The notes under the pieces are model-generated. The model made no database searches. It was not told the origin of the DNA and saw only the letters and a list, made by a program, of their open reading frames with translations. A program made the position numbers and the translations under genes. From the NCBI RefSeq assembly GCF_020177055.1, contig NZ_JAIQXT010000001.1, forward strand, positions 310,001 through 374,000: DNA of 64,000 nucleotides, in the 5' to 3' direction. Origin of the DNA: Sphingomonas sp. R647. Its GTDB lineage: Bacteria; Pseudomonadota; Alphaproteobacteria; Sphingomonadales; Sphingomonadaceae. This document shows, piece by piece, positions 27,113 to 34,974 of this stretch (its first letter is position 1; each line of letters begins with the position of its first letter).

Positions 27113-28261
27113 ATGACCCTACCGCTCGATTACGAGACGCTCCGCGTCATATGGTGGCTGCTGATGGGCGTGCTGCTGATCGGATTTGCCCTGACCGACG
27201 GGTTCGACCTCGGCGTGGCGTCGCTGCTGCCATGGATTGCCAAGACCGATGAAGAACGCCGCATGGTGATCAACACCGTCGGCGCGACCTGGGAGGGGAA
27301 CCAGGTCTGGTTTATCCTCGGCGGCGGCGCGATCTTTGCCGCATGGCCGTTCGTTTATGCGGTCAGCTTCTCCGGCTTCTACCTCGCGATGTTCCTGGTC
27401 CTCGCCGCGCTGATCCTGCGGCCGGTCGGGTTCAAATACCGCTCGAAGCGGCCGGACCCGAAGTGGCGCGCGCGCTGGGACTGGGCGCTGTTCGTCGGCG
27501 GGTTCGTGCCCGCTCTGGTGTTCGGCGTTGCGGTCGGCAACGTCCTGCTCGGGCTGCCCTTCCGCCTCGATAGCGACCTGCGCTCCTTCTATGACGGGAC
27601 ACTGCTCGGCCTGTTCACCCCGTTCAGCCTGCTCGCCGGGCTGCTGTCGGTCGCAATGCTGGTGCTGCACGGCGCGGGCTGGCTGTCGCTCAAGGCGGAG
27701 CAGGGGCCGGTGCTCGATCGGGCGCGGACGATCGGGCAGTTCGCTGCGGTCGCTGCAGTCGTCCTGTTCGTCGCGGGCGGCCTCTATGTCGCCTGGGGCG
27801 GCCTTGGCTTCCGGGTCGAGGGGCTGGTCGACACCGCCGGCCCGTCCAACCCGCGCTTCACCGGCGCAGTCGCAGCCCCGGGTGCGTGGCTCGACAATTA
27901 TGCGGCCTATCCATGGATGATCGCTGCACCGCTGATCGGCCTCGTCGGTCCGCTGGTGGCGCTGGCGGGGATCCGCGCGCGCCGCGATGTGCTGGTGTTT
28001 GCGGGTTCCTCGCTCGCCAATGTCGGGATCATCGGGACCGTGGGACTGTCGATGTTCCCGTTCATCCTGCCGAGCGCGATCGATCCTACCTCGAGCCTGA
28101 CGGTGTGGAATGCATCGTCCAGCCACACCACGCTGTTCATCATGCTGGGCGTCACGCTCGTCTTCCTGCCGATCGTGCTGCTCTACACCGCATGGGTCTA
28201 TCGCGTGCTGTTCGGTCGGGTGACGATCGAGCAGGTCCGCACCAACCCCGATTACTATTGA
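27113..28261 (+). CDS. cydB: Cytochrome bd-type quinol oxidase subunit II
   Basis: Structural partner of CydA. The 382-residue product starts MTLPLDYETLRVIWWLLMGVLLIGFALTDGFDLG, the CydB signature start, and has GATWEGNQVWFILGGGAIFAAWP and about eight to nine membrane helices. AAGGAG lies about 8 bases before the ATG at 27113. An in-frame start at 27014 would overlap cydA by over 70 bases and is rejected. cydX follows after 16 bases. Confidence 0.96.
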   Translation: MTLPLDYETLRVIWWLLMGVLLIGFALTDGFDLGVASLLPWIAKTDEERRMVINTVGATWEGNQVWFILGGGAIFAAWPFVYAVSFSGFYLAMFLVLAALILRPVGFKYRSKRPDPKWRARWDWALFVGGFVPALVFGVAVGNVLLGLPFRLDSDLRSFYDGTLLGLFTPFSLLAGLLSVAMLVLHGAGWLSLKAEQGPVLDRARTIGQFAAVAAVVLFVAGGLYVAWGGLGFRVEGLVDTAGPSNPRFTGAVAAPGAWLDNYAAYPWMIAAPLIGLVGPLVALAGIRARRDVLVFAGSSLANVGIIGTVGLSMFPFILPSAIDPTSSLTVWNASSSHTTLFIMLGVTLVFLPIVLLYTAWVYRVLFGRVTIEQVRTNPDYY

Positions 28262-28277
28262 TCGAAAGGAAGCCGCC

Positions 28278-28394
28278 ATGTGGTATTTCGCCTGGATTCT
28301 CGGCGTGACGCTGGCCGTCGCCGTCGCCGTGCTCAACGGCATCTGGCACGAGTTCCATTCTCCGCCGTCCGAAGACCAGATCGTCGAAGGCTGA
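28278..28394 (+). CDS. cydX: Cytochrome bd-type oxidase small subunit CydX
   Basis: A 38-residue single-helix membrane peptide, MWYFAWILGVTLAVAVAVLNGIWHEF..., with the MWYFAWxLG start that defines CydX/YbgT. In E. coli the peptide stabilises the CydAB heme site. AAAGGA precedes the ATG by about 8 bases. It is too short for ordinary gene calling. It sits between cydB and hemN with gaps of 16 and 4 bases, so it is part of the same transcript. Confidence 0.93.
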   Translation: MWYFAWILGVTLAVAVAVLNGIWHEFHSPPSEDQIVEG

Positions 28395-28398
28395 TCCG

Positions 28399-29745
28399 GT
28401 GACCCACCGTTACCTGCCCGCGCTCGCCGCCCGTGCGGTGCCCCGCTACACCAGCTACCCCACCGCCGCCGAGTTCGGACCGGCGGTGGGGGCGGGGGAT
28501 CAGGCGGCGGCGCTCGACGCCATTGCGCCGGGCACGCCGGTCTCGCTCTACCTGCACATCCCCTATTGCGAGCAGATCTGCTGGTATTGCGGATGCAACA
28601 CCGGGGCGGTGGGGCGGCCGCAGCGGCTCGACGTGTATCGGGCGGCGATCGCGGCGGAGCTTGCAACGGTTTCGGCACGCATGCGCGGGCGGGTGACCTC
28701 CGTCCATTTCGGCGGCGGCAGCCCCAACGCGCTCAGCCCCGAAGCCTTCGCCGAACTGTGTTGCACCCTGCGTCAGCGGTTCGACATTGCCCCGGACGCG
28801 GACTGGGCGGCGGAGATCGACCCGCGCTTCTTTGGCCGCGCCCATGCCTATGCATTCGCGCGGGCAGGGATCGGGCGGATCAGCGTCGGCGCGCAGACCT
28901 TTGCGCCGCTCGTGCAGGCCGCGATCGGACGTATCCAGCCCTTCGCCAAGGTCGCCTCAGCCATTGCCGAGGCACGCAGCGCCGGGATCGATCGGATCAA
29001 CCTCGACCTGATGTATGGCCTGCCCGGTCAAACGCTGGACGATATCGCCGCGACGGTCGCTGCCGCGCGACGCCTGGCGCCTGACCGGGTCGCGATGTTC
29101 GGCTATGCCCACCTCCCTGCGATGCTCCCGCGCCAGCGGCAGATCGATGCATCGAAACTGCCCGGCGCAGAGGCGCGCTTCTGGCAACGCGCATTGGCCC
29201 ATGATCTGTGGGTCGAGGCACGATATGACGCGATCGGCTTCGACCATTTCGCGCGGCGCGATGACAGTCTGGCGGTCGCTGCGCGGGCAGGCGATCTGCG
29301 CCGCAACTTTCAAGGCTTCACCGACGATCGCGCCACCACGCTGATCGGCCTTGGCGCTTCGGCGATCAGCCAGTTCGACGGCGCGATCGTCCAGAATGAA
29401 AAGCATGTCGGCCGCTATCGCATGGCGGTGCTGGCCGGCGAGCTGGCGGGCGTTCGCGGCGTCGTGCGCGATGCCCATGATGCCGCGGCGGGCGAAGTTA
29501 TCGAACGCCTACTCTGCGACGGGCGGATCGATGTCGCGGTGATCGCGGCGCGGCATGGTGCGACGGCGGAGCAGCTCTGCCACGACCCGGCCCTGCTCGA
29601 CCAACTGGAAGAGCAGGGCGTGATCCTTCGTGACGGCTGGAACATCGCAGTCGCCCCAACCGGCGCACCCTATGCCCGCCTCGCCGCCGCGGCGTTCGAC
29701 CGCTATCGCGCGGTCAGTCGCGGCCAGTTCAGCGCGGCGGTCTGA
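28399..29745 (+). CDS. hemN: Oxygen-independent coproporphyrinogen III oxidase
   Basis: Radical-SAM enzyme that decarboxylates coproporphyrinogen III in heme synthesis when oxygen is low. The N-terminus RYTSYPTAAEF and the cluster motif CEQICWYCGC (Cys57, 61, 64, 66) are characteristic of true HemN rather than HemW. VHFGGGSPNAL, DLMYGLPGQT and GFDHFARRDD follow. 448 residues is normal. It starts with GTG at 28399, 4 bases after cydX, tying heme supply to bd-oxidase production. Confidence 0.93.
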   Translation: MTHRYLPALAARAVPRYTSYPTAAEFGPAVGAGDQAAALDAIAPGTPVSLYLHIPYCEQICWYCGCNTGAVGRPQRLDVYRAAIAAELATVSARMRGRVTSVHFGGGSPNALSPEAFAELCCTLRQRFDIAPDADWAAEIDPRFFGRAHAYAFARAGIGRISVGAQTFAPLVQAAIGRIQPFAKVASAIAEARSAGIDRINLDLMYGLPGQTLDDIAATVAAARRLAPDRVAMFGYAHLPAMLPRQRQIDASKLPGAEARFWQRALAHDLWVEARYDAIGFDHFARRDDSLAVAARAGDLRRNFQGFTDDRATTLIGLGASAISQFDGAIVQNEKHVGRYRMAVLAGELAGVRGVVRDAHDAAAGEVIERLLCDGRIDVAVIAARHGATAEQLCHDPALLDQLEEQGVILRDGWNIAVAPTGAPYARLAAAAFDRYRAVSRGQFSAAV

Positions 29746-29824
29746 TCCGTCTACGTATCACTCCTCATAGTGACCCCGGCACACGGGGCCTAGCCTTGCT
29801 CCCATGAAACTCGGGAGACGGGCT

Positions 29825-30628
29825 GTGAAGAATGTTGCCGTACTGATTCACGCCGATGCCGGCCAGGAGTCGCGACTTCAGGCCGCGCTCGACCTGGTGC
29901 GCGGGCTCCATGGGCACCTCATTGCGATCGACGTGACCGCAATGCCCCCGATCGCGGAGGACCCGGTCATCGGCCCGGCGACGCTCGCGGGCTACATCAG
30001 CGAAGAACTCGCGGTGCAGGACGATAACCGCGCCCGGATCAAGGCGCGGCTGTTGATCGACGACGCACCCTGGACCCTTGCCGAGTGCATGGGCGACGTC
30101 GCCTCTTGCCTCGCCAGCCATACTGCGTTGACCGATCTTGTCGTCATCAACACGGTGTTCGACGGATTTCCCGGCGGCGACATGGATGGCGTGGTCGCGT
30201 CGATGCTGCGCCTCAACCGTCCGGTACTCGCCGTCCCCAGCGCTACGCGCGGGATCGCACTTCAGGGCACCGCGCTGGTGGCGTGGGATGGGTCGGACGA
30301 ATCCGACGCGGCGCTGCGTGCCGCCATCCCGATCCTCGCGCTTGCCCGCGAAGTGCGGATCCTCAGCATCGATCGCGGGTCGATCAAGCACCCGCCCGAG
30401 CTGGCGGCGAGCTACCTCTCGCGCCATGGGATCCGCCCGGAGATCATGGTCGTGCCCGCCGAATCCGGCCGCATCGGCCAGCAGATCCTCGCCCAGGCGC
30501 TGCGGATCGAGCCAGCGCTGATCGTGATGGGCGGCTTTGGCCACTCGCGCCTGATCGAGACGCTGTTCGGCGGGGTCACGCGCGACCTGCTGCACAACAG
30601 CCCCTATCCCGTCTTCCTCGCGCAGTGA
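29825..30628 (+). CDS. Universal stress protein, two-domain
   Basis: A 267-residue protein, the size of two tandem Usp domains. The second domain ends in the nucleotide-binding motif MGGFGHSRLIETLFGGVT (G-2x-G-9x-G type); the first starts KNVAVLIHADAG and has lost that motif. The GTG at 29825 is preferred to the ATG at 29804 because GGGAGA lies 6 bases before it and the domain starts directly; the alternative adds seven residues. It sits between hemN and a flavodoxin-fold oxidoreductase, so a role in low-oxygen or redox stress is plausible but inferred from position. Confidence 0.83.
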   Translation: MKNVAVLIHADAGQESRLQAALDLVRGLHGHLIAIDVTAMPPIAEDPVIGPATLAGYISEELAVQDDNRARIKARLLIDDAPWTLAECMGDVASCLASHTALTDLVVINTVFDGFPGGDMDGVVASMLRLNRPVLAVPSATRGIALQGTALVAWDGSDESDAALRAAIPILALAREVRILSIDRGSIKHPPELAASYLSRHGIRPEIMVVPAESGRIGQQILAQALRIEPALIVMGGFGHSRLIETLFGGVTRDLLHNSPYPVFLAQ

Positions 30629-30641
30629 AGGAGCAGAGCCG

Positions 30642-31307
30642 ATGACCGAGCCTCGCGATCCCGCAAGCCTGCGCCACCTGGTCGTCCTCGGACATCCCGG
30701 CCTCGACAGCTTCAACCACGCGATCGTCCGCGCCTACCGGCAAGAGGTCGAAAGCCTGCATCAGGTGGTCGAAGTCGACGACCTCTACGCGCGCAACTTC
30801 GATCCGCTGCTGCGCCGCGACGAACTGCCCGGACCCGGCTTCAAGCCGCGCCCCGATGTCGCCACCTCGCTCGCCCAGATCGAGGGCGCGAGCGCGATCG
30901 TCCTCGTCTATCCGATCTGGTTCGGCATGCCGCCGGCGATGATCAAGGGTTATGTCGATCGGGTGATGGGCGCGGATTTCTCGCCCGAAGAGCTGAAGGC
31001 GCACCTGCCCAACCCGGTGCTGCGCGGCAAGCGCCTGATCATCTTCTCGACCTCGGCAGCGACGCGGCCCTGGCTGGAGGAGCGGGGGCAGTGGCTCGCG
31101 CTCAAACAGGCGTTCGACACCTATCTCACCCGCGCCTTCGGTCTTGCCGATTGCCACCATGTCCATTTCGATGCGGTGGTGCCGGGGCTCGACGCGCGGT
31201 TCGTCGCGGAGCATCTGTCGATCGTCCGTCAGACCGCGCGTGAGCGGGCCACGGTACTGCGCTATGGCGATCTGCCGCCCAAGCTGCTGCTTGAGCCGAA
31301 CGTTTAG
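30642..31307 (+). CDS. NAD(P)H-dependent quinone reductase-like flavoprotein
   Basis: A 221-residue flavodoxin-2 family oxidoreductase (NQO1/KefF/MdaB group). It has HLVVLGHPGLDSFNHAIV at the FMN/FAD phosphate site and IVLVYPIWFGMPPAMIKGYVDRV, the typical flavin-edge loop. Likely role: two-electron reduction of quinones or electrophiles in the cytoplasm. It follows the Usp gene by 13 bases and ends at a bidirectional terminator shared with convergent ompW. Confidence 0.87.
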   Translation: MTEPRDPASLRHLVVLGHPGLDSFNHAIVRAYRQEVESLHQVVEVDDLYARNFDPLLRRDELPGPGFKPRPDVATSLAQIEGASAIVLVYPIWFGMPPAMIKGYVDRVMGADFSPEELKAHLPNPVLRGKRLIIFSTSAATRPWLEERGQWLALKQAFDTYLTRAFGLADCHHVHFDAVVPGLDARFVAEHLSIVRQTARERATVLRYGDLPPKLLLEPNV

Positions 31308-31327
31308 GTCCGGATCGAGCGCGCAGA

Positions 31328-31361
31328 AAAGGGCGGCAAACCAACCGGTTCGCCGCCCTTT
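31328..31361. terminator. Bidirectional terminator between the flavoprotein gene and ompW
   Basis: A perfect 10-bp stem (31328-31337 with 31352-31361) with a 14-base loop, A-rich on the left and T-rich on the right, lies between two convergent stop codons. Confidence 0.8.
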
Positions 31362-31367
31362 CTTGCA

Positions 31368-32021
31368 TCAGAAGCGAAAGCCGACGCCGACGCCCGCTAC
31401 GATCGGATCGATGCTGACCCGCGCGGTATTGGTCGCCGCACCGGTGCGCAGCCGCGCGGTGGTGTCCATGTCGATGTACTTGACGTCGAGGTTCAGGAAC
31501 ATCTTCTCATTGAGGTCGATGTCGATCCCGGCCTGAAGCGCATAGCCGAAGCTGTCGTCCATCTCGACATCGGTAGCGCCGATCGCCGCCACCAGCGCGT
31601 CACTCGCCTTCGTCGAATAGAAGATGGTGTAGTTCACTCCCGCGCCGACATAGGGCCGCACCTTCCCCTCGGGCGCAAAATGATATTGCAGCGTCAGCGT
31701 CGGCGGCAGCACCCAGGTGCTGGCCAGTTCGTCAAAGCCCGACAGCGTGCCGCGGCCCTGCGCGTCATGCTTGGTCGTCGCGAGGATCAGCTCCGCGCCG
31801 ATATTGTCGGTCAGCATATAGGTGAAGTCGACTTCGGGCATCACGCTGTCGCTGACGCCGACTTCGCTGCCCGGGAAGCCTGGGGTCACCGGACCCGAGC
31901 TTTCGGTCGGGGCGACGAGGATGGCGCGACCGCGCACAAGGAAATCGCCTTCCTTGGCGATGGCAGGCTGCACACCGGCCGCACAGGCCAGCACGCCGAT
32001 GAGGACATGGGTGGTTTTCAT
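31368..32021 (-). CDS. ompW: OmpW-family outer membrane protein
   Basis: An 8-stranded beta-barrel porin of the OmpW family. The 217-residue precursor has a signal peptide (MKTTHVLIGVLACAAGVQPAIA), then GDFLVRGRAILVAPTESSG, the conserved PEVDFTYMLTDNIGAELILATTKH, PPTLTLQYHF, VRPYVGAGVNYT and a C-terminal Phe (VGFRF) used by the assembly machine. In enterobacteria ompW is regulated by FNR and oxygen; its place beside fixLJ suggests a similar link, but I found no clear FNR or FixK box. The ATG at 32021 starts the signal peptide; an ORF start at 32240 overlaps fixL. CATTGG and CCAATG form an inverted repeat (32092-32111) between ompW and fixL. Confidence 0.9.
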   Translation of the reverse strand: MKTTHVLIGVLACAAGVQPAIAKEGDFLVRGRAILVAPTESSGPVTPGFPGSEVGVSDSVMPEVDFTYMLTDNIGAELILATTKHDAQGRGTLSGFDELASTWVLPPTLTLQYHFAPEGKVRPYVGAGVNYTIFYSTKASDALVAAIGATDVEMDDSFGYALQAGIDIDLNEKMFLNLDVKYIDMDTTARLRTGAATNTARVSIDPIVAGVGVGFRF

Positions 32022-32151
32022 GGGTAGTTCCCCGATACGATCTGCGCGATGGGTGCGCGGCGGCGGCATCGGATATTGCGGCGCGCGACTGCATTGGTAG
32101 TTTTCCCAATGGGTTTTGCCCGGATGCCGGGGCCATAGGCGGGGAATGGAA

Positions 32152-33648
32152 ATGAGCGGCGACAGTGTCGAGAAGCTTGCCGCGCGATTCATCGCGAGCG
32201 ATCTTGATCGCGCGCAATTTGTGGTCGATCCGGACGGCACAATCCGCAGCTGGAATCCCGGCGCGCAGATCCTGCTCGGCTATGCCGCCAGCGCTGCGGT
32301 CGGGCAATCGGTCGCGATGCTCTATTCACAGGCCGACGCCGCCGCCGGCAAACCCCGCGACGATCTCGACCGCGCAGTGACCTATGGCCGCTATGCCGAG
32401 GAAGGCTGGCGGCGGCGGCAGGACGCGACGGAGTTCGCCGCGGATGCCCGGATCATCGCACTACGCGACGACGATGGCACGCTGCTCGGCTTTGGCGGGA
32501 CGATCGAGGACATTACCGACCGCAAGGCCGCTGAAGCAGCCGTCGCGCGGAGCGAGCTTCATCTCCGCTCGATCCTGGCGACCGTGCCCGATGCGATGAT
32601 CGTGATCGACGAGCGCGGCCAGATGCTGTCGTTCAGCGCGGCGGCGGAACGGCTGTTCGGCTATGCCGAGGCGGAGGTCGTCGGCAGAAATATCGCGATG
32701 ATGATGCCTGATGGCGATCGCCTGCGGCACGACGACTATATCGACCATTATTGCCGGACCGGGGAGCGCCGGATCATCGGCATCGGGCGCATCGTGGTCG
32801 GCAAGCGGCGCGACGGCAGCGAGTTTCCGATGGAGCTCGCGGTCGGCGAAGCCCGCAGCGCCGGGCACCGCATCTTCACTGGCTTCATCCGCGACCTGTC
32901 CGAACGGCAGCGTGCCGAGCTGCAGATGAAGGAGCTGCAATCCGAGCTCGTCCACGTTTCGCGTGTGTCGGCGATGGGGACGATGGCGTCGACGCTGGCG
33001 CATGAACTCAACCAGCCGCTGACTGCGATTGCCAACTATATGGAAGCGACGCGAGATCTGATCGCGGCGGGCGAACCGGATCTTGAGCTGCTGGGCGAGG
33101 CGGTCTCCGAATCGGCAAACGAGGCACTGCGGGCGGGCAATATCGTGCGCCGCCTGCGCGAATTCGTCGCGCGTGGCGAGGTCGAAAAGCGCGTCGAATC
33201 GCTGCCCCAGATGGTCGAAGACGCCACCCGGCTCGCCATGACCGGGGCGCGGGAGCGCGGGGTGAGGGGCCTCAAGGACCTCGACCCCGATGCCCGCCTG
33301 GCGCTGGTCGATCGGGTCCAGATCCAGCAGGTATTGGTCAACCTGATCCGCAACGCGGTCGAGGCGCTGGCGGACATGCCGGTGCGCGACGTCACCATTG
33401 CGACCCGCGTCCAGCCCGACGGCATGATCCGCGTCGAGGTCAGCGATACCGGCCCCGGCATCGACCCGGCGATCCGTCCGCGCCTGTTCGACGCCTTCAA
33501 CACCAGCAAGCCCGATGGCCTTGGCCTCGGCCTGTCCATCTGCCGCACGATCGTCGAGGCGCATGGCGGGCGGATCGCTGCCGATCCGCGTGCCGGTGGC
33601 GGGACGATCCTGTGGTTCACCATTCCCAGTGCGGAGACCCAAGAATGA
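32152..33648 (+). CDS. fixL: Heme-based oxygen sensor histidine kinase FixL
   Basis: A soluble 498-residue kinase with two PAS domains (about 15-125 and 135-255). The second matches the rhizobial FixL heme PAS: LFGYAEAEVVGRNIAMMMP, RHDDYIDHY with the predicted heme-ligand His193, and RRIIGIGRIVVGKRRDGSEFPMELAVGE with the Arg residues near bound oxygen. The transmitter has TLAHELNQPLTAIANYMEA (His284), QQVLVNLIRNAVEAL, SDTGPGID and GLGLGLSICRTIVEAHGG. Oxygen binding would switch the kinase off. The ATG at 32152 has GGGGA about 6 bases upstream; 32146 is possible. It overlaps fixJ by 4 bases. Confidence 0.92.
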   Translation: MSGDSVEKLAARFIASDLDRAQFVVDPDGTIRSWNPGAQILLGYAASAAVGQSVAMLYSQADAAAGKPRDDLDRAVTYGRYAEEGWRRRQDATEFAADARIIALRDDDGTLLGFGGTIEDITDRKAAEAAVARSELHLRSILATVPDAMIVIDERGQMLSFSAAAERLFGYAEAEVVGRNIAMMMPDGDRLRHDDYIDHYCRTGERRIIGIGRIVVGKRRDGSEFPMELAVGEARSAGHRIFTGFIRDLSERQRAELQMKELQSELVHVSRVSAMGTMASTLAHELNQPLTAIANYMEATRDLIAAGEPDLELLGEAVSESANEALRAGNIVRRLREFVARGEVEKRVESLPQMVEDATRLAMTGARERGVRGLKDLDPDARLALVDRVQIQQVLVNLIRNAVEALADMPVRDVTIATRVQPDGMIRVEVSDTGPGIDPAIRPRLFDAFNTSKPDGLGLGLSICRTIVEAHGGRIAADPRAGGGTILWFTIPSAETQE

Positions 33649-34265
33649 GCGACAAGCCGCTGATCCACCTGATCGACGACGAGGATGCCGTTCGGCGTTC
33701 GGCGAGCTTTCTGCTCAAGACGTCGGGCTATGACGTCCGCGCCTATCCCTCGGGCGTGGCGTTCCTTCGCGACGCGCGGCACCCCGACCCCGGGTGCATC
33801 CTGCTCGATATCCGGATGCCGGAAATGGACGGGCTGGAGGTTCAGCGCGAACTGAACGCGCGTGGCATCGCGCTCCCGGTGATCGTGCTGACCGGCCATG
33901 GCGATGTCGCGACTGCCGTGACCGCGATGAAGCAGGGGGCGCTCGATTTCCTCGAAAAGCCGTTTGAGAAGGCACTGTTGATCGCGGCGCTTGATCGCGG
34001 TTTCGAACGGCTGGGCCGCGCCGGCAATGCTGAGGTGGAAGGGCAGGAGGCCGCAGTGCGAATCGCCGCGCTGACCGCACGCGAGCGCGACGTGCTGCGC
34101 GGGCTGGTCGCGGGCAACCCGAACAAGACGATCGCTTATGACTTGGGCATCTCGCCGCGCACGGTCGAAGTGCATCGCGCTAACCTAATGACCAAGCTGG
34201 AGGTGCGCAGCCTGTCCGAAGCACTGCGCATCGCCTTCGCGGCGGGCCTCAGTGTCGACAACTAA
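33645..34265 (+). CDS. fixJ: Response regulator FixJ
   Basis: A 206-residue FixJ/NarL-type regulator. The receiver (about 5-120) has acidic residues Asp11 and Asp12, phospho-acceptor Asp55 (ILLDIRMPEMDGL), VLTGHGD and LEKPF. The C-terminal LuxR-type DNA-binding domain is LTARERDVLRGLVAGNPNKTIAYDLGISPRTVEVHRANLMTKL in sense, a close match to FixJ. It overlaps fixL by 4 bases (ATGA). Natural targets could be the cyd-hemN block about 4-8 kb away or a fixK gene outside the window; no fixK is seen here. Confidence 0.93.
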   Translation: MSDKPLIHLIDDEDAVRRSASFLLKTSGYDVRAYPSGVAFLRDARHPDPGCILLDIRMPEMDGLEVQRELNARGIALPVIVLTGHGDVATAVTAMKQGALDFLEKPFEKALLIAALDRGFERLGRAGNAEVEGQEAAVRIAALTARERDVLRGLVAGNPNKTIAYDLGISPRTVEVHRANLMTKLEVRSLSEALRIAFAAGLSVDN

Positions 34266-34315
34266 GGATATTTCCGGAAGGCGGCGGGACGCCGGGCGCG
34301 GCATGTTGGGTCCAA

Positions 34316-34714
34316 ATGGATCAGCCTGCCCCCAATCCCTCTGCTGGACATGAGGCCGACGCCGCACTGGCGATCGCGCTGGTGGACCCGGACGATGTGT
34401 CGCGCCGGGCGCTGTATCTGATGCTGTCGGGGCAGCGGCATCGCGTCCGCTCCTATGACAGCGCCGCAACCCTGGCCGAGGATCCCAAGGCGGTTGAGGC
34501 GGACTGGCTGATCATATCGGTGCGGGCAGGTGTCGAGAGCCTTGCCGCAGTCGGGCGGCTGCGGTTTCGCGGGTGGCGCGGGCGGCTCGCGGTGATTGCC
34601 GATGCGGCCGCAGTGCCGGAGCGTGACGGGCTTATGATCGGCTCCCGAGACCTGATCCTCGCCCATCCGGTTGCGCCGCATGCGTGGCGGATCGGGCTTT
34701 CAGGGCAGGTTTAG
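34316..34714 (+). CDS. Degenerate receiver-domain protein next to fixLJ (possible FixT-like regulator)
   Basis: A 132-residue protein that aligns by eye with the FixJ receiver: IALVDPDDVSRRALYLMLSG against FixJ IHLIDDEDAVRRSASFLLKTSG, and VRSYDSAATL against VRAYPSGVAF. The key residues are lost: the phospho-acceptor Asp is Ser (IISVRAG), the switch Thr is Ala (VIADAAA), and the Lys of the KP motif is His (LAHPVAP). It therefore cannot be phosphorylated in the usual way. In Sinorhizobium and Caulobacter, FixT is a receiver-like protein that inhibits FixL; by position and fold this is a candidate for that role, but FixT identity is inference. It starts 50 bases after fixJ. Confidence 0.65.
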   Translation: MDQPAPNPSAGHEADAALAIALVDPDDVSRRALYLMLSGQRHRVRSYDSAATLAEDPKAVEADWLIISVRAGVESLAAVGRLRFRGWRGRLAVIADAAAVPERDGLMIGSRDLILAHPVAPHAWRIGLSGQV

Positions 34715-34766
34715 CGGGGTTTCGACCCTGCTTTTGCGGGATTCTGCACCATAAGCTGCATCGCCC

Positions 34767-34794
34767 TTGCCCCCGGCACCTGCATTGCTATAGA
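34767..34794 (+). promoter_or_regulatory. Possible promoter of tRNA-Leu
   Basis: TTGCCC (34767-34772) and TATAGA (34789-34794) are separated by 16 bases and end 26 bases before the tRNA. They match a sigma-70-type promoter moderately well. Confidence 0.4.
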
Positions 34795-34820
34795 CGCGCC
34801 CGACCTGCGGTGTCCTGAAT

Positions 34821-34905
34821 GCGGGCGTGGCGGAACTGGTAGACGCGCTGGTTTTAGGTACCAGTATCGAAAGATGTGGGGGTTCGAGTCCCTTCGCCCG
34901 CACCA
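34821..34905 (+). tRNA. tRNA-Leu (anticodon UAG)
   Basis: The acceptor arms GCGGGCG and CGCCCGC pair fully, followed by A and encoded CCA. The anticodon stem CTGGT/ACCAG encloses loop TTTAGGT, giving anticodon TAG. The long variable arm and 85-base length are typical of tRNA-Leu, and the T arm GGGGG-TTCGAGT-CCCTT is intact. Confidence 0.96.
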
Positions 34906-34974
34906 GTTTCCGCCCGGCGCGCATGGTGGATGCCGCGATACCGATTCCACTTCCAGAGCAGGAAGCCCGTTAGA

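Noticed and set aside
27119..28678. 519-codon minus-strand ORF opposite cydB and cydX
   Set aside because: Antisense to strongly supported cyd genes; Pro/Arg/Gln-rich product typical of frame shadows.
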